Source of the DNA: Misgurnus anguillicaudatus
Taxonomy: Eukaryota; Chordata; Actinopteri; Cypriniformes; Cobitidae
DNA length: 64,000 nt
Assembly: GCF_027580225.2 (NCBI RefSeq)
Contig: NC_073355.2
Location: 20,643,501 to 20,707,500 of the forward strand
Direction of reading: 5' to 3'
The notes under the pieces were generated by a model. It did not search any database. It worked only from the letters and a program-made list of their open reading frames with translations, and was not told the origin of the DNA. Of the stretch, positions 39,301-44,520 are shown piece by piece. The position numbers were made by a program, and so were the translations under genes. The number at the start of each line of letters is the position of its first letter. Position 1 is the stretch's first letter.

Positions 39301-40924
39301 CTGTTATTCAAGTCTTGTATGAATCTGTAGAGCTTGGGGAGCTTAGGGAGATGGAAATCTTATTCTTGTGATCTCCTTGTAATGCATACAGCTTATGTTT
39401 AAAGAACACTGACATTATTACCTGCTCTGAGGTTATCATTTATCATTAAAAGCAACATGACAGAAGAGTAGTTATTACATATGGCATTTTGCTTGGTAAA
39501 ATAGAGTTTGTTATATAACCCGGCAGGGCAATTCTCCTCCTAATGCATGGCTAGTATAAAATGACTGCCATTACAAATACACAAAGTCATAAGACCACAG
39601 AACAACACATTAGAGTTTCTCCTTACACTATATGTGTCTTTAAATGCCAGCATTGCCATAAATTTGAACTTTGTGATTTTTTTTAAGCAAATTTAATTCT
39701 GGGTAACTTTTGAAGTTGTGCCTGTAATTTGGGCACAATCTGTTAGTTGCTTTGTATTGCTTTACAAATTTGCATTTAATTCAAACCCAACAACAAACAT
39801 ATACAATAACCGGGTGATTCTCACGAAAACTTGGTTTTAAAAATGTCAAGCATGAAAATGTAAAAATTGCTTGAATTTACTTTTTTTCCCACCAGACATT
39901 GAAAAACAAAGTCTGGAGTAAATGGGAACATTAATTTAAAAACTTTTACTTATCATTTAACACTTTTTGTAACATAATTTAAAAAATTAGTCCTAAAAAA
40001 TCTCATTACTGCAACAGTCAGAAAACATCAACACTGACATATTTTAAAATGACATGACAAACCTGAAAGAACATAATTTGGAGATTCTGCACATGCATTT
40101 AAAATCAAAGTATTATGCTTCTATTAATTAAATTAACATTAAATAAGCATCTGTTGCGGTAATGATAATCAAAATGTCATGTAAGCATTCTGACAAGACA
40201 ATATTTCAAATTAACTGTAAAAAAATTATCTTACCTGGTAGCCATCTTGAAGTAACTGGTCCATGTGCTTGGTCACTCAAAATCAAACTTTATTAAAATT
40301 CTGTATGTGTGCTTAAACTGTTCTCAAAAAGTGTTGCGGAGGATGAGAACATCAGGCATGGACACATCATTTTCCTAATTTTTCTTCATTATTATTATAC
40401 ATGAATATTCAGTAAATATTTTTTCTGTCATCTAAAGTAGTCTAGCAAAACATCAATTTATTTTTTTTTCTTAATATTTTTGTGTTAATTTGATTAAATT
40501 ACAACATAACGCATGTTCAAACACAGCCGGACACATTGCGGTAATGAGAATTTCAGCAGAAAATGAGATAAAATTTACAATTATAAATTCTTATGTTGAA
40601 ATCACACATTGTGCAAGGTAGAACACATTATTTTGTTAATTTTGATGCTTTTTAATGTTACTATATTACACATTTTAAAGCTAAAATCATTAGTGCCGTG
40701 GTGTTTCAATGGTTTCGTGAGAATCACCCATCCGTTGCTTGAAGTTAAACATCACATTTCTAATTTTGAACTCTTTACATTCACTGTGTTGAACAGGTTA
40801 TCGTCATGTACATCTGCTAAAAGCAGACGGCTCCAGTCTGTCTCCTGCCACCCTTTTCATCCACGTGAAGGTTGTACGTCGAGGAGTTTCTATTAAATCC
40901 GTTTCGGAGAGTTTGGGCAAGTAG
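8965..40924 (+). CDS. plcd3: Phosphoinositide-specific phospholipase C delta (delta-3 type)
   Basis: Fifteen coding exons: 8965-9049, 13471-13638, 24705-24933, 25396-25525, 25601-25826, 27858-28059, 29601-29745, 29840-29989, 32073-32216, 34212-34365, 34860-34976, 35056-35234, 38120-38255, 39111-39260, 40797-40924. They total 2343 bp and 780 aa, close to the delta-3 family length. The enzyme hydrolyses PIP2 to IP3 and diacylglycerol at the plasma membrane in a Ca2+-dependent way. Order: N-terminal PH domain (exons 2-3, [13 protein letters not shown] to QHWIRG-like end), EF hands ([19 protein letters not shown]), X domain, linker, Y domain, C2. Catalytic features are present: the SSSHNTYL histidine, ELDCWD Ca2+ ligands, the FHGHTLTSK second histidine and the Glu of SVENHCS. 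Y-domain motifs [17 protein letters not shown] and GYMLKP are intact. [10 protein letters not shown] near the C-terminus matches delta-3. All junctions are GT-AG except intron 3. Confidence 0.93.
9050..11010 (+). other. plcd3: plcd3 intron 1, first part
   Basis: No exon is supportable. About 9350-9405 contains a minus-strand fragment of the common fish SINE/LINE tail (AGTCGCTTTGGTTAAAAAGC). About 9790-10270 repeats a GGTNGTRCAACC-like word and may be an old repeat. The rest is unremarkable AT-rich DNA. Confidence 0.4.
11011..11269. mobile_element. Non-autonomous hAT-type element (259 bp)
   Basis: Ends are CAGTTTTCCCAACC and GGTTGGAAAACACTG, imperfect inverted repeats. Internal CACGGCACAG / CTGTGCCG also pair. 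Eight-base flanks are TACTAGGC (11003-11010) and TGCTAGGC (11270-11277), one mismatch. The 8-bp duplication and CAGTG-type end fit hAT. Confidence 0.7.
11310..11465 (-). repeat. tRNA-derived SINE with conserved fish tail, minus strand
   Basis: 11335-11385 carries the recurrent fish tail word (GGCAGACACTTTTATCCCAA, then GCGACTTCCAGTGCATTTAA). About 11425-11465 looks like the complement of a degenerate tRNA-like head (GGAACCCATGAC, CTAATGCAATGCTCTA). The order fits a minus-strand SINE. Confidence 0.5.
12052..12927. mobile_element. TIR element interrupted by a second MITE
   Basis: The left end reads GGCTGTCACAATTAG and the right end ATTGTGACAGTTC, imperfect inverted repeats. The interior is broken by the 378-bp TTAA-flanked element at 12212-12589. 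Internal GACGATTATGACGATTAATT and ATCACGATGAGACGATAATT pair loosely. The target duplication is unclear. Confidence 0.5.
12212..12589 (+). mobile_element. TTAA-flanked MITE, family B copy 1 (nested)
   Basis: Bounded by TTAA at 12208-12211 and 12590-12593. Ends AGGTGCAGTGTGTAATTTTT and AAATTTACACACTGCACCT are inverted repeats. A second copy in opposite orientation is at 23268-23644, sharing the interior (for example GAGGGTCCCTTACATGG, CGCCATTTTGTGCTGCC). No coding capacity. Confidence 0.8.
15549..15960. repeat. Dispersed repeat (family C), one of three diverged copies
   Basis: Contains GAACAAAAGGCAGAAACAAT and GCCGTAAGGGGTGTG near the left end. The right part reads GCATGCACAGATTTTGAAAA and then GAATCAAAATCAAACTGTCC. 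The first words recur inverted at 19590-19800. The right part recurs at about 22600-22745. Divergence is high and boundaries are not clean. Confidence 0.45.
16853..17773. mobile_element. 921-bp TIR element, family D copy 1
   Basis: Ends are GGGTGATTCTCACGAAAAC and TTTCGTGACAATCACCC, near-perfect inverted repeats. A near-identical copy sits at 39812-40729. The word TTGCGGTAA (or its complement) recurs in the interior at about 17051, 17199 and 17580, arranged like subterminal transposase-binding repeats. A possible 4-bp flank duplication is GCCT on both sides. No long ORF, so it is non-autonomous. Confidence 0.75.
18477..18838. mobile_element. Inverted-repeat MITE with GTGCACACCAAAGC ends
   Basis: Left TTAGGGGGCGTGCACACCAA and right TTTTGGTGTGTCCAGCCCCTTAA pair as imperfect inverted repeats. 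The arms contain CGCTGAAAACCGGCGCTCAG and GGCGTTTTCAGCCGCG-like words. Structurally like the element at 3655-4019. No gene inside. Confidence 0.6.
19590..19800. repeat. Dispersed repeat (family C), inverted copy
   Basis: CACTACGGCACGCCCCTTAC, GCATTGTTTCTGCTTCTTG and TTGTTCAAACAG are the complement of the left end of the block at 15549. The boundaries are uncertain and sequence is diverged. Confidence 0.4.
19930..20545. repeat. Complex repeat block with CAAAATAAGTG and TTTATGATAAAAGA words
   Basis: The block begins with CCAGTGGTGGCTCGTGACTG, which resembles the end of a widespread fish DNA transposon. Inverted words follow: GTCAAAATAAGTGCCTGCTG and CAGCAGGCACTTATTTTGAC. The phrase TTTATGATAAAAGAGACGC also occurs in the tandem array near 33120-33390. 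Probably a composite of transposon arms and a short satellite-like unit. Confidence 0.4.
21519..21973. mobile_element. Non-autonomous hAT-type element (455 bp) inside the LINE remnant
   Basis: Ends are TAGGGATGCACCGATAGG and CGATACATCGGTGCATCACTA. A perfect 8-bp duplication GTTCTGAC flanks it (21511-21518 and 21974-21981). Subterminal GCCGATACCGAT repeats link it to the element at 1220-1587. No transposase ORF. Confidence 0.85.
22580..22760. repeat. Dispersed repeat (family C), third copy
   Basis: Contains GAATGCATGCCCTAATTCC, then GAACCAAAAATCAAACAACC and TGGACATATCCCAGATGCAT. These match the right part of the block at 15549-15960 with many differences. It interrupts the LINE remnant. Confidence 0.4.
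23268..23644 (-). mobile_element. TTAA-flanked MITE, family B copy 2
   Basis: Bounded by TTAA (23264-23267 and 23645-23648). It is the reverse complement of the element at 12212-12589 with scattered differences and almost the same length (377 versus 378 bp). Ends AGGTGCAGTGTGGACATTTT and AAAATTACGCACTGCACCT are inverted repeats. Confidence 0.8.
24597..24650. repeat. Terminal fragment of a fish DNA transposon
   Basis: CTCGGGTTACATATGTAACT followed by TTGTTCCCTGAGAAGGGAAC and GAGACGCTG is a recurrent fish transposon end. Only this short end is present, about 55 bp upstream of plcd3 exon 3. Confidence 0.4.
24934..25395 (+). other. plcd3: U12-type AT-AC intron (plcd3 intron 3)
   Basis: Exon 3 ends ...CTGGACCA and the intron begins ATATCCTT, the exact minor-spliceosome 5' splice site consensus. 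No GT donor is available at the position the protein requires. The 3' end reads TTTTCCCTAATAACACACAC, then exon TTGGATTCG. This gives a branch-like TTCCCTAAT about 10-11 nt from a terminal AC. Splicing here restores [14 protein letters not shown], matching the family sequence across the PH/EF-hand junction. Confidence 0.85.
25930..26212. mobile_element. Inverted-repeat MITE with GGTACACACCAAACGC ends
   Basis: Left GGGGGTACACACCAAACGCA and right GCTTTTGGTGTATACACAGC form loose inverted repeats. It lies in plcd3 intron 5, just after exon 5. It resembles the elements at 3655 and 18477 in end sequence. Boundaries approximate. Confidence 0.45.
27030..27115. repeat. 86-bp palindrome
   Basis: GCAATAAGGTACGAGAGGC pairs with GCCTCGAGTACCTTATTGC, and GTGAATAAG pairs with CTTATTCAC around a short loop. 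It is a near-perfect inverted repeat, consistent with the terminal hairpin of a MITE. Located in plcd3 intron 5. Confidence 0.7.
28579..29435. mobile_element. TTAA-flanked palindromic element carrying a plcd3 exon copy (857 bp)
   Basis: TTAA flanks both sides (28575-28578 and 29436-29439), and removing the element rejoins the outer MITE cleanly. The ends AGGATTAGTCCATTTTCTTA and TAAGAAAATGGAGTATTCCT start about 100 bp of inverted repeat, continuing with GATAATTTACTCACCACCAT and complement. The arms match further inside (TTTTAATGGACTTTAATGGA / complement). The left arm differs from the right over one segment, where plcd3 exon 8 sequence replaces the arm sequence (28783-28862). Confidence 0.8.
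28783..28862 (-). pseudogene. 80-bp antisense copy of plcd3 exon 8
   Basis: The reverse complement of 28783-28862 is identical, base for base by eye, to 29859-29938 inside plcd3 exon 8. It encodes [12 protein letters not shown], then [14 protein letters not shown], on the minus strand. The copy starts and stops abruptly inside the left arm of the TTAA element. Flanks diverge at once on both sides. It has no splice sites and cannot encode a protein of its own. Confidence 0.9.
30516..30840. mobile_element. Imperfect long inverted-repeat element
   Basis: GATTCTCATGCGTATCTCAT on the left and GATGCGCATGAGAATCTCAG on the right pair. GCATTTACTACACAGAGCC also pairs with GGCTCTGTGTAGTAAATGC. The whole block can fold into one large stem. 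The left end reads CTAGGGGTGGGCGATAAAT, hAT-like, but no target duplication is clear. Confidence 0.55.
30870..31020. mobile_element. Short TTAA-flanked MITE (151 bp)
   Basis: AGAGTAACTAAACCC and GGGTTTAGTTACGCT are inverted ends. TTAA lies on both sides (30866-30869 and 31021-31024). No coding capacity. In plcd3 intron 8. Confidence 0.7.
32574..33796. mobile_element. 1.2-kb TTAA-flanked element nested in family E copy 1
   Basis: The uninterrupted family E copy reads CACTTAAACATGGAAAAAGT; here TTAA is duplicated (32570-32573 and 33797-33800) around this block. Ends AGAGGCCCTTCCACATAAAA and CCAGAGGAAGGGCACCT are imperfect inverted repeats. The interior includes the GT-rich tandem array at 33025-33500. 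No convincing transposase ORF. Confidence 0.65.
33025..33500. repeat. Degenerate tandem array with (GT)n tract
   Basis: Units repeat TGAGTAAA(G/A)CACTTTAGTACTTTGTGTCACT (two clear copies, 33029 and about 33155). Units with GCGAATTCATG(C/A)TGCACAC also repeat. GAAAGGGTTTRYGATAAAAGACACG recurs at least four times. A perfect GT run lies at about 33308-33348. Confidence 0.65.
34565..34810. mobile_element. Diverged MITE related to the intron 6 outer element
   Basis: AAAGGATAGTTCACACAAAA, TTTAAACCTGTATGATTG, CATTCACTTCCATAGTAGG and AAAATATCTTCTTGAACTGT are diverged forms of words in the element at 28313. ATGGTATCCATTCACTTCCA is followed by the inverse TACTATGGGTACCATCA. The right end is truncated 50 bp upstream of plcd3 exon 11. 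Confidence 0.5.
35563..36778. mobile_element. Non-autonomous hAT element (1216 bp)
   Basis: Ends CAGTGCTTTAAGTGGGCC and GGCCCACTTAAAGCACTG are perfect 18-bp inverted repeats. The 8-bp duplication CATTGACT flanks it perfectly (35555-35562 and 36779-36786). Subterminal GGTGCCGGTACTCTATTG / GAGTACCGGTGGCGTTCC also pair. No transposase-like ORF. In plcd3 intron 12. Confidence 0.88.
37064..38025. mobile_element. Non-autonomous hAT element (962 bp)
   Basis: Left TAGAGCTTAGATCGGGCCC and right GAATCTTAAGCTCTA are inverted ends. A perfect 8-bp duplication CTCTGAAA flanks it (37056-37063 and 38026-38033). Subterminal AGCCCGACTCTACCCGAGC and GCCCGACCCGGCCCGAGG repeats are CCCGA-rich. It ends 94 bp before plcd3 exon 13. 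Confidence 0.85.
38287..38762. mobile_element. Inverted-repeat MITE in plcd3 intron 13
   Basis: Left ATAGTCTTTATTCAGCCCGC plus CGCCATATTGATTCCAAAAC pairs with right TTTTGGTATCAACATGGCGG plus CAGGCTCAATACGGTCTAT. Inner words CAGAGGGTGCG and CGCACCCTGTGG also pair. It begins 31 bp after the donor of exon 13. Confidence 0.6.
39812..40729. mobile_element. 918-bp TIR element, family D copy 2
   Basis: Nearly identical to 16853-17773 along its whole length, with sparse single-base differences. Ends GGGTGATTCTCACGAAAAC and TTTCGTGAGAATCACCC are a better inverted pair than in copy 1. Internal TTGCGGTAATGA words are conserved. It sits in plcd3 intron 14, ending 67 bp before the last exon. Confidence 0.8.
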
Positions 40925-42290
40925 TGATGTTCTTCCATCATGATTCCCTGGATTGGTTATTTCTGGAGGTACCCTATTGAAGGACAAACCCATTAATTGG
41001 GCTCTTAAGATGAAGGAACTACCAGCAGCACCTGTGAGACCACTGAGACACAATCGACTCAGTGTTTGTAGATCAGTTGCTGATTTATTAGCACTATTCG
41101 TTGTCAATTTGTTGATCTGATCTGAAACCTGACATGTTACGGACTGGTTAATGTCGAGTGTAAAAGTTTTACAGTATGAAGTCAGTATTGTTTGAAGCTA
41201 CTTTACAAGTCAGTATTTTTATTTGTCTTAAAAAAAGGACAAAATGTCTATGGAGTCTCTGTGAGCCTTGAAATAAGAATTGTGAACATGTTAACCTACT
41301 GTTACATTAGGGCCTCTGCTAGATGTATAGGGCCTGGGACAAAATTAATGACGTGCTGACCTTCAGGAACAGTAAGAATGTGATGTAGAGGAAAAAACAT
41401 GGCATAGATGTTTTGATTCATTTGAACACCATAAACATCATTATAAAAGAAGAAGAATATATCAGAATAACATTTATCGTTTTAAGTATGACTAATGATG
41501 AAATTAGTGTTTTAACCTTTTTAACACATTATGTCTGAGACAGAAGTTTTTATCATTAATGCTAAAAGCAAGCATTGTACAGTGTATATTTAGTATCCTT
41601 AGATGCTTTGTATGCCTTTCTAGATATTCCTGTACTGTTACAACAAATAGATTAAGATTTCATGATCACGTTTGTTGAATCATCATAGTTATAGCATTAT
41701 AGAGAACCGTAAGGTTTTAGTTTAATTGTGTTTTGTCTGCTTTTGTACTATGCTAAACTAGACAAGATATATATTGCATATATAATGTAATATAGTATCA
41801 CACATTAATATTTTAACTGCTATGTTTTTATCGCAGATTTTATGTTTTTAGTTTAGAAACCGTACTCTGTGATCTTACTTGCTCATACAGTATTATTTGT
41901 GTGTGCGTGCTGATTTTTTAGGCTTACAGATTATTACTAGATTACTTACTGTATTACAGCATGTTAACATTGATGTAATTAATTTTAACGAGTATTTATT
42001 TTTCTGTTATCAATGCAGTTCATTACTTAATACTTGTTTATTTTCTTGTGTATTTTGGAAAACATGTAGTGTGCCATAGTGCTAATTGTTTGTTTGTTTA
42101 TTAGTGATTTTTTTTGTAAGATGTAGCGCCTTTGTAAGCATGCACACATTTTATAAATCTGTTTTTATTACAACTACTTATTGTGCCTTTTAATGATTTT
42201 TGAATGCATGTGTGAGAGGATGAGACAACATTTTATGCCTGGCTCTTCTGCAGTGAAAGCAAATAAATACTTTGGCTTTGTCAAAAACAA
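40925..42290 (+). other. plcd3: plcd3 3' UTR with poly(A) signal
   Basis: AT-rich sequence follows the TAG stop at 40922-40924. AATAAA at 42262-42267 with GT-rich sequence after it is the best poly(A) signal. No ORF or repeat dominates. Confidence 0.5.
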
Positions 42291-43099
42291 AAAAAATGCA
42301 TTTGCTTAGCCAAGCTAACATCAAAGACCTTTAGGATGGAGATTTGACTGCTATGATTAAAAAGCAAACATTATGTGACTGAAGAACATTACAAAAATTT
42401 CCTAAATAACTAATTTTTGATAAAAATGAAATATAATTTTCCTTAACAAATTAGCAATAGTCTAGGCCAGGGGTTATCAAAGGGGGGTGCTTGATGCTTA
42501 GCCAGGGGTCCATGAAATAATTTGTCATAAATTATTATATAATAGTTTTCTACCTGTATTATTAAGAAAGGAATATTTACACATCAGTCTTGCTACTGTT
42601 CATTTTAGGAAAGCTTTTAAGATAAAAATTACAAAAGTTTTAAGTCCAAATGTAATTTGAACAAAACAACCCTCTTAAAACACCCTCTTAAAAGTTGAAT
42701 TAACATGATTCATGAATGTGTTTTTGTTTATCAAAAAAAAGTGTAAAATATGTTTTATGGTAAGAATATGCTTCATAGGGGTTCTTAAAAAAATTGGTCT
42801 AGGCTAGTCATAACTTTTTTTTCTAATGCCCTGTAAATGCATTAGTTGTGTTAGTTAATATAAATGTAAATTAATAATATAAAAGTTACTAACTATTGTA
42901 TTTTGCTCTGACAATTCCTAGTTTGAGAATCTGGTGAGAGGATCCCCAGTCATGTACATTTGCAAACATCTACAAGTCACTCAGAATTCATAAATAAAAT
43001 ACATTTAACAGGAGATACTGCCATCTCTTGGTCAATACGTCCATCAAACACATTTATGGATCGTTTTACAAGCCCTAAAATGGAGTGTTAGGAATAATT
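42291..43099. other. plcd3-nmt1 intergenic
   Basis: About 42465-42805 starts CTAGGCCAGGGGTTATCAAA and ends GGTCTAGGCTAG, an old TIR-like repeat. Otherwise nothing recognisable. Confidence 0.35.
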
Positions 43100-43182
43100 A
43101 ATCTATAAAAGAACTACAGAGACCATCATGCTTTGCTGCCGTCCGCCAATAGTTGTGCGGGGTGTGAGGGCACGGGGCGAGA
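43100..43182 (+). promoter_or_regulatory. nmt1: Probable nmt1 promoter and 5' leader start, cut off by a LINE
   Basis: The block has CTATAAAAG (43103-43111), ACTACAGAGACCATCATGC (43113-43131; close to the ZNF143/THAP11 motif ACTACANNTCCCANNATGC) and a CCAAT core in CCGCCAATAG (43144-43153). GC-rich leader-like sequence follows. The block ends with the 16-bp sequence that is repeated at 48512-48527 on the far side of the LINE. The pre-insertion leader therefore ran from here to the nmt1 ATG. Motif calls are by eye. Confidence 0.55.
43167..43182 (+). repeat. LINE target-site duplication, 5' copy
   Basis: AGGGCACGGGGCGAGA, identical to 48512-48527. The outermost AG may be shared with the LINE's GAAG tail, so the certain length is at least 14 bp. 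Confidence 0.85.
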
Positions 43183-43247
43183 GTCCTACCGGAAGTGACG
43201 CTCCTGGTGAGATCGAGGACGAGTTCCGGTCCGGTGACGACGCGAAA

Positions 43248-44516
43248 ATGGCGGCTAATTCAAACAAACAAACAAAAAATACAAGTAATGCACATAGAGA
43301 AAATCGTATCGGGATTGGATCAGAGACATTTAGGTTCGATGACACGGGTGAAGAGGAGGATGATATGGAGGTAGGGTGGACACAGGTTAATACGGGGAAA
43401 AAGGGGAATAAAAAGAGGAAAAAAGGTAAGGAGGGTAGATCGGAGAGTAGTAGTTCACTAGGAAGTGAGGAAGACGTGGATGAGGGAAATAAGAACAAGA
43501 GTGAATTAAGGGTAATACTTAAGTTCAAAGAAGAGGCAGGGGTTTCAGGTGTTAATCCGTTGGCATTGACTTATGAATTGAAAAAAATGGTGGGTGAAAT
43601 AGGGTTTGCAAAAGTGTTACAAGTTGGTGCTTTATTTATAGGGTGCAGGAATGAGGAACAAAAAAACAAAGCCATAAAAATAAAAACGGTGAGTAAACAG
43701 ACGGTATCGAGTTATAAAATTGTGGGGCAGAATTCATGGAAATATGGCGTGATTAATGGTATTCCTTTAGGAGTAACGATGGAGGATTTAAAAAAGAACA
43801 TAGAAGGAGGAAAGGTTATAGATGCAGTTCGGTTGCAAATGAACAGGGAAGGAAGAAGAGTCGACAGTTTATCGGTGCGGCTAAAACTGGAAGGGAAAGA
43901 TTTACCAGACCGAATTAGAATGGGTTTTATCAGTTATCCGGTTAGGAAGTTTATAGCTCCTCCTTTGAGGTGTTATAATTGCCAGAGGTATGGGCATACT
44001 GCTTCAGTGTGTAAATCTAAAATTAGATGTGCGCGTTGTGGAGGGGAGCATGAATTTGGGAAGTGTGGAGAAGGAGTAGGTTTGAAGTGTTGTAACTGCG
44101 GAGGTAGTCATAATGCGGCGTACGGTGGTTGTGAGGCAAGGAAAAGGGCAAAGGAAATACAACAGGAAAAAGAAAGAAATAACATTACTTATGCTGAAGC
44201 GGTTAAGGTAGTTAGTGGTAGGAATAAACAAAATAGGACAGGTGGAATGGAGAATGGGAAAGAAAGAGATGGGATTGGAAGGAGTGAAGGGCATAGAATA
44301 CCAGAGGATACAATGATAGTAAGTAAGAAAAACTTTGTGCTATTCATGGTGGAGGTAATTAATTGTACAGCGCAAACAGAAAGAAGAACAGAGAAGTTAC
44401 AGATAATTGTTAAAGCAGCTGAAAGATTTTTAGAGATAAAGGGATTGACATATGAAGATATAATGAGAAGCCTTAGTTCAGAATCTCAGTCGAGTCAGGA
44501 AGTATGGGTTGGATAA
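43248..44516 (+). CDS. LINE ORF1: nucleic-acid-binding protein with CCHC zinc knuckles
   Basis: 422 aa from ATG 43248. The frame is open back to 43128, but those codons lie in host leader DNA, upstream of the duplication boundary. The N-terminal part is acidic then Lys-rich (KKGNKKRKKGK); a middle region of RRM-like length follows. From about residue 242 come the knuckles: CYNCQRYGHTASVC, CARCGGEHEFGKC and CCNCGGSHNAAYGGC. Such proteins package the LINE RNA. The start AAAATGGCGGC is a good translation context. The stop TAA (44514) lies 4 nt before the first in-frame ORF2 ATG, suggesting coupled translation. Confidence 0.9.
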   Translation: MAANSNKQTKNTSNAHRENRIGIGSETFRFDDTGEEEDDMEVGWTQVNTGKKGNKKRKKGKEGRSESSSSLGSEEDVDEGNKNKSELRVILKFKEEAGVSGVNPLALTYELKKMVGEIGFAKVLQVGALFIGCRNEEQKNKAIKIKTVSKQTVSSYKIVGQNSWKYGVINGIPLGVTMEDLKKNIEGGKVIDAVRLQMNREGRRVDSLSVRLKLEGKDLPDRIRMGFISYPVRKFIAPPLRCYNCQRYGHTASVCKSKIRCARCGGEHEFGKCGEGVGLKCCNCGGSHNAAYGGCEARKRAKEIQQEKERNNITYAEAVKVVSGRNKQNRTGGMENGKERDGIGRSEGHRIPEDTMIVSKKNFVLFMVEVINCTAQTERRTEKLQIIVKAAERFLEIKGLTYEDIMRSLSSESQSSQEVWVG

Positions 44517-44520
44517 GTTT

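Noticed and set aside
43128..43247. Upstream extension of LINE ORF1 from ATG 43128
   Set aside because: The first 55 bp are host leader and duplicated target site, before the LINE boundary at 43183. The extension does not belong to the element.
44509..44520. TTG as ORF2 start
   Set aside because: It overlaps the ORF1 end and is not a canonical eukaryotic start; the in-frame ATG at 44521 is preferred.
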